Counted from the stretch's first letter, positions 1 through 8,778 are shown. The stretch is 25,145 nt of DNA from Leptospiraceae bacterium (GCA_016708435.1 JADJFV010000019.1:1-25145), one strand, 5' to 3'. Notes: a model not told the origin generated them from the letters alone. Translations and numbers: made by a program.

Positions 1-309
1 CGTAATACGATGCGGAACTGCGCTTAACTGCGAGTATCCACTGCGGAACGGGCTATGTTCGGATGATGCCCGTCCCTTGCTCCAAGCCGGCTTAGTTGTG
101 TTAGTCAAAATTTTTAGTATATTTGTCAGACTCACGCAAGTCCAGTGCCTTCGTTCCGGTCACAAAACTTGCAAGAGAATAATGCAAGTTTTGCGCCCTA
201 CACTCAGTCACGGGACTTGCTAGTAGTTAGTCGCTTGGAGACATGACTTTGAAACTCAAAGGTGCTACCGCACTTTCGAGTTTCAAAGTCACGTCGGATA
301 CTCTTAACG
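1..309 (+). mobile_element. Cassette 0, 3' end (tail plus its attC-like site)
   Basis: Only the last 21 bases of the cassette body are visible, followed by its recombination site. The core GCTTAAC at 22-28 does not match the core GTTAGGC that closes the site. By the rule seen in every complete cassette here, cassette 0 should begin TTAAGCGCAG off the left edge. The body is too short to say what it encodes. Confidence 0.6.
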
Positions 310-315
310 TTAGGC
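22..315 (+). repeat. attC-like site 1, class A, 294 bp
   Basis: Outer cores are GCTTAAC (22-28) and GTTAGGC (309-315). The inner boxes GAGTATCC and GGATACTC pair with each other. Nested inside are hairpin 1 (GGAACGGGC with GCCCGTCCC), a stem CTCCAAGCC, a stem GCAAGTCC/GGACTTGC holding an inner hairpin on AACTTGCA, and a last hairpin GACTTTGAAACTC/GAGTTTCAAAGTC. The site is nearly identical to the other class A copies and richer in GC than the flanking genes. The R/L box order matches integron attC sites, but the length is two to five times the usual. Confidence 0.8.
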
Positions 316-378
316 GAAAGAAGTGCAGAACAAAGACATAAGTAAACATATTAGAATTAACATTTAAAGGGAGTTTTT

Positions 379-972
379 ATGAAAAATCACAGTGCTTGGA
401 CAAATGATATGCTACAATCAATTGTATATTGGGTAGCTTATAAAAAAACAATATTTCCGTTTTATCAAATTCCAGAAGGGGCTATCGCTTCTGAATTGTG
501 GGAAATTTTGAAAGGGTTAATGAATAGCCAAAATGAAAAATATCGTATATATCCAGAATATCAATACAGTAAAATTAGCGAAAATGAATCAAATAAAGAC
601 AGAGCGGATATAGCTATATGTAGAAAAGTAAATGATACTGAAGAATTGGAAGCAATTATCGAAATTAAAAAATATGAAGATAAAAATCAAAACGCTATTA
701 CTACTCAGATCAAAAAGGATATTGAGAAAATAGTAAATCTGAGAAAGGAAACTAAAAATAAAAAATTCAAAAGCTATCTATTAATTGTGAACCAAGAAAG
801 ATTTCCGGATAAATTTATTAACGAAAAAGGAGAAGTAAAAAAACGTAATATCGATTTGCCAGAAAACCTTGTTAAGCATATTAAAAAAAAGGAATCAAGA
901 AAATGTTTCCCATCGATAAGAGATAAAATAATAAAAAAAGGATTTTTTGCAATTCTATTGACTATCGAATAA
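379..972 (+). CDS. PD-(D/E)XK nuclease-like protein
   Basis: This 197-residue protein has a core typical of restriction-like PD-(D/E)XK nucleases. Glu39 sits in a helix (SELWEIL), Asp77 is in RADIAI, and Glu95-Ile-Lys97 lies in the strand IIEIKKYE. The spacing fits a metal-binding active site. The C-terminal third is lysine rich and I do not recognise it. The ATG follows a good ribosome site (AAAGGGAG at 366-373) and lies 69 bases inside the cassette. It is first in C1 and 31 bases upstream of a broken restriction gene, so a defence role is plausible. The exact family is unknown. It could be an inactive or regulatory relative of the fold. Confidence 0.6.
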   Translation: MKNHSAWTNDMLQSIVYWVAYKKTIFPFYQIPEGAIASELWEILKGLMNSQNEKYRIYPEYQYSKISENESNKDRADIAICRKVNDTEELEAIIEIKKYEDKNQNAITTQIKKDIEKIVNLRKETKNKKFKSYLLIVNQERFPDKFINEKGEVKKRNIDLPENLVKHIKKKESRKCFPSIRDKIIKKGFFAILLTIE

Positions 973-1003
973 TAAACTTATTTGATAAACATGAGAAGGA
1001 TAT

Positions 1004-1456
1004 ATGGCAAAGATAAATTTTATTGAAAAACAAAAACTAGAAAAAATCTTAAATATGGACCAAGGCTATGTGTTAGACTTTTCCAATAGAACTTTCCAAG
1101 AATTCATAAAAGACTGCTTAGATATAGATATTTATAAAAACTATCCCAATCTTTCTAAAGCAAAAATTTTAAGAGCTATTCTAGAAAACGAAAAAGATAT
1201 ATATGTTGGGAAACTAATAAATCAATTATTGAAATACAAAAAGGAATTTCATACAATCGCTGACAACGAAAAAGAGGATTTTATTTTTTGTATAGATTTA
1301 TCAAATAGATTGTTGGGAAAAGTAGGAGTATTAGAAAAGAAAGTTACAGTCGAGACTAACAAAAGTATTGATTTTGACGAAATAAAAAGAAAGCTGTATA
1401 GTGTTACATTAATTGAAAAGCCGAATGAAAGAGGGTTCGAATTTGAAAATTTTTAA
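1004..1456 (+). pseudogene. Mrr-type restriction endonuclease, N-terminal part (frameshifted)
   Basis: The 150-residue ORF has the helical N-terminal domain, with Gly-Tyr-Val-Leu-Asp-Phe-Ser-Asn-Arg-Thr-Phe at residues 21-31, that I know as the leader of Mrr-like and Abi-type effector proteins. It stops at FEFENF, just where the catalytic domain should begin. Adding one T to the T5 run at 1450-1454 reopens the frame as FLNYFFEQFRLYPRPSYKIIGE, typical of the start of an Mrr domain. The rest of that domain follows at 1508-1819. The ribosome site AGAAGGA lies just upstream of the ATG. The shift could be a real mutation or a sequencing error in a homopolymer. Confidence 0.65.
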
Positions 1457-1507
1457 ACTATTTTTTCGAGCAGTTCAGATTATACCCAAGACCTTCATAT
1501 AAAATAA

Positions 1508-1819
1508 TTGGTGAGTACATATTTAGTAGAAGCGAAATGGAAAAAAGAAATAATTGGAATCGATGATTTGAGAATTTTTTCAGACAAAATAATTTCTAAG
1601 TCTGCTTTTACTAGAGGATTGTTTATTAGCTTTTCAAATTTTAATGACTATATATTTCAAAGGTATAATAACAATCATGCACGTTTTATTTTAATGACGG
1701 TTCAGGAATTATTTATACTAGCTGAAAGAAAAATGGATTTTAAAGAATTATTAATAAAAAAGATTAGAGTATTAGAGGAAGAAGGAATAGTGTTTAGAAA
1801 TATTATGGAGTTGAATTGA
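1508..1819 (+). pseudogene. Mrr-type restriction endonuclease, C-terminal part
   Basis: It encodes TYLVEAKW followed by FTRGLFIS, signatures of the second half of an Mrr-like catalytic domain; the Glu-Ala-Lys is the E-x-K of the active site. The upstream frame reaches IIGE and then runs straight into TYLVEAKW with a change of frame. Family members normally have about a dozen residues there, including the catalytic Asp in a QIDG-like stretch. That stretch seems deleted, so restoring the reading frame upstream would not restore an active enzyme. The nominal TTG start has no ribosome site. I treat this and the ORF at 1004 as one dead gene. Confidence 0.65.
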
Positions 1820-1844
1820 TTTTTAGTAATAGTGCACTTCCTTC

Positions 1845-2141
1845 GCCTAACTGCGAGTATCCACTGCGGAGGTGAACTATGTTCGGATGCTGTTCACCTC
1901 CTTGCTCCAAGCCGGCTAAGTCGTGTTAGTCAAACTTTGTAGTATTTTTGTTGAACTTACGCAAGTCCAGTGCCTTCGTTCCGGTCACAAAACTTGCAAG
2001 AGAATAATGCAAGTTTTGCGCCCTACACTCAGTCACGGGACTTGCTAGTAATAGTTCGGCTTGAGAACATGACTTTAAACTCAAAAGGTGCTACCGCACT
2101 TTCGAGTTTAAAAGTCACGTCGGATACTCTTAACGTTAGAC
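1845..2141 (+). repeat. attC-like site 2, class A, 297 bp
   Basis: Outer cores are GCCTAAC (1845-1851) and GTTAGAC (2135-2141). Hairpin 1 is GGAGGTGAAC with GTTCACCTCC, different from site 1 but still perfectly paired. The last hairpin uses GACTTTAAACTC and GAGTTTAAAAGTC, a paired change relative to other copies. It closes cassette C1. Confidence 0.8.
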
Positions 2142-2201
2142 GGCATTTTAGGTTCGAACACACACTGAAAAGGAACTGACGCTGAAATATTTCTGTGTAG
2201 G

Positions 2202-2226
2202 TTTCCTCGACATCGTGTCTCGGAAA
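2202..2226. repeat. GACATCGTGTC hairpin, left end of C2
   Basis: The stem TTTCC/GGAAA surrounds TC-GACA-TCG-TGTC-TC. The same core with different but paired flanks occurs at 4484-4500, 5791-5816 and 11962-11996. All four lie near the ends of the two multigene cassettes C2 and C4. The role is unknown. Confidence 0.6.
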
Positions 2227-2342
2227 GACTTGGAGTAAATATATTATGTTATTCGCAAAGGAATTATTTTTTGAGTTTTACAAAGAGGTCTAAGAGACTT
2301 TTGTCTACAAGCAAGAATCTGTATAAAAAAGGAGTTTAACAG

Positions 2343-2947
2343 GTGATAAAGATTATAAAAATAACAGTTTAATTGGATATAATTACAAATATTCGGAAAA
2401 TGAAAGTGATTTTCCTGAAAAATTAAAGTTGTATCTTAAAGAAAAGCGGTTACAAAAAAAGATTGATTCAGATGAAATTATACACTTTGCAATATGGAAT
2501 GAAGGATTAATTCATAGTTTTACATATTTCCTGTTTTTAACGAATAAAGGAATTTTTAAAAAAGGATCAATGATAGATAATATTATAAGGTATAGCGAAC
2601 TAGAAAAAATAGAAATATCTAATTCGACCAATTTGGAAATGTTTTATAAAAGTCATTTAATTAAAGAAAAATGGATGTCTAGCCTTTATTTATTTAATCC
2701 ATTATTAAATGTTGATCCGAATAAAGAATTAATATTACTCGTAATCAATGAAATTTTTAATCAATTCGATTCATATCAAAAAAATGTTGAGAGTAACAAT
2801 ACAATTGAAGAAAAAACGATAAACAATTTTGATATTTTTTCATTGGTAGATGATTTAGAAAAAATATATCAATTAAATAGACAAAATATTTTAACAGATG
2901 AAGAAGCTAATCAACAGAAAATAAAATTACTTACAAAAATAAATTAA
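2343..2947 (+). CDS. PH-like protein with C-terminal SHOCT domain (apparent frameshift near the start)
   Basis: The open frame from 2429 (172 aa) encodes a mixed alpha/beta stretch (DEIIHFAIW... FLFLTNKGIF... YSELEKIEI) resembling bacterial PH-like domains. It ends with a SHOCT motif, DLEKIYQLNRQNILTDEEA, near residues 143-161. SHOCT is a short C-terminal domain common on small bacterial proteins and thought to mediate assembly. The frame stays open upstream of 2429 and TTG there has no ribosome site. A GTG at 2343 sits 8 bases after AAAAGGAG (2327-2334) and joins this frame if one A is added to the A5 run at 2357-2361. I infer the GTG is the true start. The function is unknown. Confidence 0.6.
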
Positions 2948-2959
2948 AAGGATGCAATT

Positions 2960-3406
2960 ATGAAATATGAATACACCGGTAAAACAATTATTAAAGTATG
3001 CTCAGTGTGCAAAGTAAACACAACTCTTAAAGAACTTGTAGAAAAAAAGGGAACCTTTTCAAAAATAATCAGAAATACAACTGCCTTTGCAACCGTTGGG
3101 GTTTCGCTGTTAGCTGAAGGTAAAAAGAAGAAATTGTATGAATGCAATTCGTGCAGGGCAGTGATTGATTTGGAGAGTGATTTACGGAAAGTAAAAAGAG
3201 CTGCATCGAGAATTAATAACCCTGCGATAGAGACAGAAGCAAACAATGATTCTCAAAAACCGGAAAAAGAAATCTTAATACAAGATTATGATAATGATAA
3301 AGTAATGAAATATTTAGAAAAGAGTTCTCTTTTAAAAAAAGAAAATTTTCTAAATACGGATGAATTCGAAAGTATCAAGAAAAATTTGTTGGAATTAATA
3401 AAATAA
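2960..3406 (+). CDS. Zinc-ribbon protein of unknown function
   Basis: This 148-residue protein has two CxxC pairs, Cys14/Cys17 and Cys62/Cys65, which should form a zinc ribbon. Between them is a small glycine/alanine-rich hydrophobic stretch (TTAFATVGVSLLAEG). The C-terminal ~35 residues (VMKYLEKSSLLKKENFLNTDEFESIKKNLLELI) look like a SHOCT-type helix pair, as in the gene before it. It starts 12 bases after that gene, with AAAAGGA at 2946-2952 as ribosome site, so the two are probably co-translated partners. No catalytic motif is seen. Confidence 0.6.
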   Translation: MKYEYTGKTIIKVCSVCKVNTTLKELVEKKGTFSKIIRNTTAFATVGVSLLAEGKKKKLYECNSCRAVIDLESDLRKVKRAASRINNPAIETEANNDSQKPEKEILIQDYDNDKVMKYLEKSSLLKKENFLNTDEFESIKKNLLELIK

Positions 3407-3482
3407 GCCTGTAAAAAAGTTTATATTAGAATTTCACCAATGAGAAATAATTGTAATATAAAAAATATTACTGAGGGCTACT

Positions 3483-4445
3483 ATGAATAATCCTTTAACG
3501 GATAGAATAGGTGTATCAAAAGTAGAGAATATTTTTTCGCGTAAAGGATGGTTTTTTCGAGAACAACATGTCAAAGATTACGGAATAGATGGTCAAGTAG
3601 AAATCGTGGATTCAAATATCCCTACAGGAAATTTAATAGCAATTCAAATAAAAACAGGTCTGAGTTATTTTAAAGAAATTAAAAATGACAAAATTATATT
3701 TAGAATCAAGAATAGACATGCAAATTATTGGTTAAATCATAGTTTGCCTGTAATAATAATTCTTTATAATCCTGAAACAGATTTAGCATTATCTTACCCT
3801 GTTACTGACGAAACTGTTCTACGACTAGGCAAGACTTATAAAGTAGATATTCCAATTACCAACATTCTGGATGAAGAAGCCTTTTATGCATTGAGACAAA
3901 TTTACAAACTCAACTTCAAATCAAATAGATTTAATAAATTACTTCTAGATCGAAATTTAATGGAAATACTGAAAAACGATAAAGACATTTTTCTAGAATT
4001 TTCTGATTGGAAAAATAAATCATTATCTCGAACATCAATTAAATTTATTTACGAACAGTCAAATTCTTTACTAGAAAAATCAAGTTTGCTGTATTATTAT
4101 CCAAATAGTGAAACTATAGATATTGTTAAGAATCTAGTACCCTGGGCTGATTTAGAAATGGATTTCGAGAGCTATGAGGAGCAGAAAAGGGAACAATATG
4201 CCAATGAATGTTTTATATATGATAAGGAAGATGATTGTTGTTTTTTCCCTCTGTCATTTGAAGAATGGTATGAGGAGCCTGCTGATATCGTTCCGATTGA
4301 TTCCGATCCAGAAAAAAGCTTTTATCGAGTAAAGTTGTCCTTGAATGATTTAGGTGCATCCTTTTTAACACTTATTAACTATTTAGAGTCTGATAATAAA
4401 TTTGAAAAATATTCATTTACTTATAATGATATTAGAAATACTTAA
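3483..4445 (+). CDS. DUF4365-domain protein (PD-(D/E)XK-like)
   Basis: The protein has 320 residues. The N-terminal ~150 match the DUF4365 pattern: RKGWFFREQHVKDYGIDGQVE, then GNLIAIQIKTG. Asp36, Glu40 and Gln55-Ile-Lys57 give a PD-(D/E)XK-like set. DUF4365 proteins are often found in defence loci and are thought to be nucleases. The C-terminal half, with an acidic tyrosine-rich part around residues 220-270, is not recognised. The ATG follows GAGGG at 3473-3477. It is the last gene of C2. Whether it acts alone or with the two small proteins before it is unknown. Confidence 0.65.
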   Translation: MNNPLTDRIGVSKVENIFSRKGWFFREQHVKDYGIDGQVEIVDSNIPTGNLIAIQIKTGLSYFKEIKNDKIIFRIKNRHANYWLNHSLPVIIILYNPETDLALSYPVTDETVLRLGKTYKVDIPITNILDEEAFYALRQIYKLNFKSNRFNKLLLDRNLMEILKNDKDIFLEFSDWKNKSLSRTSIKFIYEQSNSLLEKSSLLYYYPNSETIDIVKNLVPWADLEMDFESYEEQKREQYANECFIYDKEDDCCFFPLSFEEWYEEPADIVPIDSDPEKSFYRVKLSLNDLGASFLTLINYLESDNKFEKYSFTYNDIRNT

Positions 4446-4483
4446 TATTGGTTTTAGTATTGCCGAATGGAGTAAGTATTACA

Positions 4484-4500
4484 CCCGACATCGTGTCGGG
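4484..4500. repeat. GACATCGTGTC hairpin, right end of C2
   Basis: CCCGACA-TCG-TGTCGGG is a perfect 7-bp stem with a 3-nt loop, 38 bases after the DUF4365 stop codon. There is no T run after it, so a terminator role is doubtful. It mirrors the hairpin at 2202-2226. Confidence 0.6.
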
Positions 4501-4558
4501 ACTTGTTCTAGTAACGCGTCAGTTAAGGCTTATTCGTATTACGCGAACCTAAAACACC

Positions 4559-4855
4559 GTCTAACTGCGAGTATCCACTGCGGTAACGGACTATATCGGA
4601 AGCTGTCCGTCACCTTGCTCCAAGCCGGCTTAGTTGTATTAGTCAAACTTTGTAGTATATTTGTCAGACTCACGCAAGTCCAGTGCCTTCGTTCCGGTCA
4701 CAAAACTTGCAAGAGAATAATGCAAGTTCTGCGCCCTACACTCAGTCACGGGACTTGCTAGTAATAGTGTGGCTCGGAGACATGACTTTGAAACTCAAAA
4801 GGTGCTACCGCACTTTCGAGTTTCAAAGTCACGTCGGATACTCTTAACGTTATGC
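4559..4855 (+). repeat. attC-like site 3, class A, 297 bp
   Basis: Outer cores are GTCTAAC (4559-4565) and GTTATGC (4849-4855). Hairpin 1 is GGTAACGGAC with GTCCGTCACC and has one A-C mismatch. The CTCCAAGCC stem faces GGCTCGGAG, again one A-C mismatch. An ORF across it is a by-product of the repeat. Confidence 0.8.
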
Positions 4856-5728
4856 GCAATGCCTCGCTATATTTCATTTAGTTAATTCAACAGATTGTAG
4901 AAGAATGGAAAAAGAATGTTTTTATGGCTGGATTCGAAAAATAATGTGAAACGCAGATTTACGATTGTTTTAAATAAAATTGAAAGGAGTTCTGATTTTG
5001 GACTTTTTTGGTATTTTAAGAACTGCTTTGTATCTTTAAGTTTAAAAATTAAATAAAAATATAAGAATAAAAATATTAAATATAAGCTGGATAATAAGAA
5101 TTATCCGAAACTTTATTGATATTTTAAGAATTACTATTAGAATCAAACAAGTTGCACTTTTGGTTTAAGTATGACTGAATAGAATTCTTCAATTGACTTT
5201 CTATTTCTAAGTTTGCCCGCATAGAATTATGAAACATTTTTTTGATTCTAAGCCTTCCTATTTATTTGTAGAAAGAAATTTTCAAGAATCGCATTAACTT
5301 AAAGTTTTTTTAGTTGAAGTTTTTTATCATAGGTAAACATATAGTAAACGCGTGGACGGAAATTACTTGCTAGATTTTATCGAGTTACGAGTTTAGTTCT
5401 TGTCAGATTTTATCGGAGTCGTACGAGGCAAAGCGCATAACTGCGAGTATCCACTGCGGTAACGGACTATATCGGAAGCTGTCCGTCACCTTGCTCCAAG
5501 CCGGCTTAGTTGTATTAGCCACACTTTGTAGTATTTTTGTTGAACTTACGCAAGTCCAGTGCCTTCGTTCCGGTCACAAAACTTGCAAGAGAATAATGCA
5601 AGTTTTGCGCCCTACACTCAGTCACGGGACTTGCTAGTAGTTGGTCGGCTTGGAGACATTGAAAAAATGACAAGAAAAATTCTTGGGGAATTTTCTTGCC
5701 ATTTTTTCAACGTCGGATACTCTTTACG
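4850..5728 (+). mobile_element. Cassette C3, no recognisable gene
   Basis: About 585 bases of AT-rich body (4850-5434) hold no ORF with a ribosome site. The start and end pair over 18 bases with two A-A mismatches. Parts are distantly like the non-coding cassettes C7-C14: the opening CTCGCTATATTTCATTT, the CAAGAATCG block near 5283, and the TTTTTTTAGTTGAAG block near 5306. The total length of 879 bp is close to theirs. Its site, however, is class A. Confidence 0.6.
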
Positions 5729-5734
5729 TTAGGT
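5435..5734 (+). repeat. attC-like site 4, class A with a replaced hairpin, 300 bp
   Basis: Outer cores are GCATAAC (5435-5441) and GTTAGGT (5728-5734). The usual last hairpin (GACTTTGAAACTC) is missing. In its place 5659-5710 forms an unrelated long hairpin, TTGAAAAAATG...CATTTTTTCAA with CAAGAAAA/TTTTCTTG inside. The rest is standard class A. The sequence is swapped but the shape is kept, which argues that structure matters. Confidence 0.8.
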
Positions 5735-5790
5735 GACATTTTTTGCTTTGGCTTTTTGTATTACCGCCCCATTGGCTTTGCTGGTATAGG

Positions 5791-5816
5791 TGCCTTCGAC
5801 ATCCGTGTCTCAGGCA
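5791..5816. repeat. GACATCCGTGTC hairpin, left end of C4
   Basis: TGCCT-TC-GACA-TCCG-TGTC-TC-AGGCA forms a stem with an internal loop. It lies in the 5' leader of the restriction-methylase gene, 43 bases before its ATG, so it could affect that mRNA. It is one of four copies in the window. Confidence 0.6.
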
Positions 5817-5859
5817 AAATCACATTGACAGAATTTAAAGAAAAAAATAAGGTTTTTGT

Positions 5860-8778
5860 ATGTTTACTAAAGAAGAGTCAAGAAAAAAAATTCAAGAATT
5901 AACAGAAAGTTTTGAAGGAAAAATAGATTTTATTAAAACTTCCGGAGATTATAAAGAAGCACAAATTGAAGATGAATTTATTAAACCTCTTTTTAGATAT
6001 TTAAACTGGAACATATCAAACGAAGGAATTCAAAATCCAAGTGAAAGAGAATTTATTGTTCAGGCAAAAGGAAGAAATGGGAAAGAGCCGGATTATCTTT
6101 TACAGTTAGACCAGAAACCTAAATTCTATGTGGAAGCAAAGCATACCAAGTATGATCTTCAAAAAAGAACAGACTATATTTGGCAAGCATACTCTTATTC
6201 ATACTCAACACAATCTCTATCTGCTTCTAAGAAAGTAGACTTCGCGTTATTAACCGATTTCGAAGAATTTCGTTTCTTTGATTGTACGTTTCCAGTAAAA
6301 GATAATTCTATTTTAAATAACTACTGTGTGATTGATTGGACATATAAAGATTATATCACTAAATTCGATGAGCTCTGGGATTACTTCGAAAAAGAAAATG
6401 TTCGCAAGGATTCATTCGCAGGAGGAGCCACATCTCGACCTACGCTCTACTTAAACGAAAAAAAGATAAAGGCTAACCGTATTCCGCCAGACAAAGCATT
6501 CTTGAATGACTTGGACAATGAAGAGTCAGGATGGCGGATAACGCTTGCAAAAGATATAAAAAAATATCAACCTGAATTTAGTTCAGAATTTATTACTCAA
6601 TCCGTTCAATTGATTTTAGATAGATTTATTTTTATCAAAGTTTTATCGGATAGAGAGATTGAAGAAGAAATTATAAAGCAAATCGTAAATAGAATTCAAA
6701 AAGAAGAAACTTCCGCGCATTCTGTATTCGAAGAATGCAAAGATATTTTTCATGACCTAGATAAGACTTACAATGGAAGTATATTTGCAGAGAGAGCAGA
6801 ACTTGACAGCGTAAAAGTAGGCAATAAAACACTAGTTGGAATTCTAAAAGATTTTCTTCCTGAAAATTCTCGTTATAATTTCAAAGTCATTCCAGTTGAA
6901 ATACTCGGAACGATTTACGAACAATTCTTAGGAAAAGTTGTAACGACTACAGACAAACGGGCGAAGATTGAATACAAACCCGAAGTCCGCAAAGCGGGTG
7001 GTGTGTATTATACGCCCGACTATATTGTAAACTACATCGTAGAAAAAACTGTCGGCGAAAAATTAAAAGAATGCAAGACCATCGACGACCTACTCGAAAT
7101 CAAAATCTGTGACCCCGCTTGTGGTTCTGGTTCTTTTTTAATAGCGGCTTACGACGCCTTGATTCAATGGACAATCAGTTATTACAAAAATAAAAAATTA
7201 ACCCGCGAAGAACAAAAGACAGTCTACACCGATTCCAATGGAGACATTCGCCTAACGTCCAAAATCAAACGCGATATTCTCCGCTCTTGCATCTATGGCG
7301 TTGATATTGACGCACAAGCTGTTGAAGTGACTAAGATGAGTTTGTCGCTGAAAGCACTTGAGAATACTACTCATTATGAAGTGCATCAGGAAGTCACTCT
7401 TTTTCATGTTTGTGTTCTGCCTCCGCTTGAGGGAAATATTATGTGCGGGAATAGTCTTGTGGAAACGGATTTTTATGAGGAAAGACTTCTGCTTTCTGAT
7501 TATGAAGAAAAACAAATAAATGCTTTTAGTTGGAGTAACAGTTTTTCAGATATTTTTAAGAAAGGAAAATTTGATTGTATCATAGGCAATCCTCCGTATG
7601 GCGCAGCAATTAATGATAAAATCGAAAAGTATTTAATGGAAAAATTTTCTAAGACTTACGAGTATCAAGTAAATAGTTTTGTCCTCTTTATCGAGCAAGG
7701 ATTTAATATTCTTAAAAATAATGGGAAGCTAGGATTAATTATTCCAGGTGTATTATTGACCCAACATTATTTTTCAAAAGTAAGGCATTTTCTTTTAAGT
7801 AATTTTCAGTTAAATTATATTGCACTGTGTAGATATAAAGTTTTCGAACAAGCTGAAACAGCCGAGACTATCTCCTTTGCATTTTCGAAGAATACTTCCC
7901 TAAATAATATAAACTATTTCATTGCAAATAACTATAACGAATTTGGAGACAATGAGTATATTACTGTTAGCCAGCAAAAATTTTTTGAGGCTAACAGATA
8001 TGAAATGAACTTATTATCTTCTTCTAAGAAAGAAATTAATCTAAAAAAGAAACCTGTAATTTTACTAAGCGAGATTGCAATTCCTATCATGGGCATTAAA
8101 CCTTATCAAGTTGGTAAAGGTTCTCCTAAACAAACAAGAAAGACGGTAGATGAGCGAATCTTTGATGCAAGCAAACAAAAAAATAAAACTTATAAGCAAT
8201 ACATCATTGGTAAAGATATTACGAGATATAAAATAGAACCGAAAGAGATTCGGTATATATCATATGGAGTTCATCTTGCAGAACCTCGTCAAACGGCACC
8301 GTTTGAGGATAATGAAAAAATTGTGATTAGGCAAACTGCTGATAAAATAATTGCCGCTCTTGATACTAACAAATATTATAACTTGAATAATGTTTATAAT
8401 ATTGCATTGAAAGATAAAGCCTACGATTTGAAATATTTATTAGGACTTCTAAATTCAAAACTTTTTATTTATCACTATAGGTCAATTGTTCCAGAAGAAG
8501 GAAGAGTCTTTGCAGAAATAAAAAAAGTTAATTTAGAAAAACTATATATTAGAAGTATTGACTTTAAGAAAAAAGAAGAAGAGATTTTATATAAGGATTT
8601 AGTAGCTAATGTAGATTTGCTTATAAACGAAAAGATGAAAGTTACGCAGACTACATCTGATTCTACTAGAATTGAACAAAAAATAACTCATCTCGATAAC
8701 AAAATTGATTCTCTCGTATATCAACTCTATGACCTCACTCCAGAAGAAATTAACATTGTGGAAGGGGATAATGGATAA
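5860..8778 (+). CDS. Type IIG-like restriction-modification enzyme (N6-adenine methylase fused to nuclease)
   Basis: This 972-residue protein combines cutting and methylation. Residues ~30-100 form a nuclease domain like type I R-subunit N-termini, with Asp78 in KEPDY and Glu92-Ala-Lys94. After a helical linker comes the gamma-class N6-adenine methylase core: the SAM-binding motif DPACGSGSFL at 418-427 and the catalytic NPPY at 577-580. Residues ~740-930 resemble a TaqI/Eco57I-type target-recognition region, ending in a coiled-coil-like tail. Length and order fit Eco57I-like single-chain enzymes. All catalytic motifs are intact. The ATG follows TAAGG. The next gene overlaps its stop codon, suggesting co-translation. 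A BREX PglX-like methylase is less likely because of the N-terminal nuclease. Confidence 0.85.
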   Translation: MFTKEESRKKIQELTESFEGKIDFIKTSGDYKEAQIEDEFIKPLFRYLNWNISNEGIQNPSEREFIVQAKGRNGKEPDYLLQLDQKPKFYVEAKHTKYDLQKRTDYIWQAYSYSYSTQSLSASKKVDFALLTDFEEFRFFDCTFPVKDNSILNNYCVIDWTYKDYITKFDELWDYFEKENVRKDSFAGGATSRPTLYLNEKKIKANRIPPDKAFLNDLDNEESGWRITLAKDIKKYQPEFSSEFITQSVQLILDRFIFIKVLSDREIEEEIIKQIVNRIQKEETSAHSVFEECKDIFHDLDKTYNGSIFAERAELDSVKVGNKTLVGILKDFLPENSRYNFKVIPVEILGTIYEQFLGKVVTTTDKRAKIEYKPEVRKAGGVYYTPDYIVNYIVEKTVGEKLKECKTIDDLLEIKICDPACGSGSFLIAAYDALIQWTISYYKNKKLTREEQKTVYTDSNGDIRLTSKIKRDILRSCIYGVDIDAQAVEVTKMSLSLKALENTTHYEVHQEVTLFHVCVLPPLEGNIMCGNSLVETDFYEERLLLSDYEEKQINAFSWSNSFSDIFKKGKFDCIIGNPPYGAAINDKIEKYLMEKFSKTYEYQVNSFVLFIEQGFNILKNNGKLGLIIPGVLLTQHYFSKVRHFLLSNFQLNYIALCRYKVFEQAETAETISFAFSKNTSLNNINYFIANNYNEFGDNEYITVSQQKFFEANRYEMNLLSSSKKEINLKKKPVILLSEIAIPIMGIKPYQVGKGSPKQTRKTVDERIFDASKQKNKTYKQYIIGKDITRYKIEPKEIRYISYGVHLAEPRQTAPFEDNEKIVIRQTADKIIAALDTNKYYNLNNVYNIALKDKAYDLKYLLGLLNSKLFIYHYRSIVPEEGRVFAEIKKVNLEKLYIRSIDFKKKEEEILYKDLVANVDLLINEKMKVTQTTSDSTRIEQKITHLDNKIDSLVYQLYDLTPEEINIVEGDNG

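Larger units (their letters stand above)
310..2135 (+). mobile_element. Cassette C1 (nuclease-like gene plus broken Mrr-type gene)
   Basis: The boundaries assume crossover at G^TT. The first 19 bases (GTTAGGCGAAAGAAGTGCA, counting the G at 309) pair with the bases ending at 1851 with a single A-C mismatch. This marks the two ends as belonging to one excisable unit. It carries two + strand genes and ends with site 2. Confidence 0.7.
2136..4849 (+). mobile_element. Cassette C2 (PH/SHOCT, zinc-ribbon and DUF4365 genes)
   Basis: The start (GTTAGACGGC...) and the end at 4565 pair over 22 bases. The two mismatches are C-A and A-C. Weaker inverted similarity reaches further in (AACTGACGC near 2175 against GCGTCAGTT near 4516) up to a small palindrome at each end (2202-2226 and 4484-4500). 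It carries three + strand genes. Confidence 0.7.

Noticed and set aside
310..2135. Cassettes as transposons with terminal inverted repeats
   Set aside because: No transposase and no target duplications, and each unit's end sequence is its own rather than shared. The conserved block between units has attC-like core order. I keep the integron reading, but an IS-like origin is not fully excluded.
1970..2179. ORFs lying over the repeats (also 4402-4761, 14212-14469, 14391-14624, 18018-18245, 18815-19075, 22139-22396, 23939-24139)
   Set aside because: They recur only because the repeat sequence recurs, lack ribosome sites, and cross hairpin arms whose conservation is structural.
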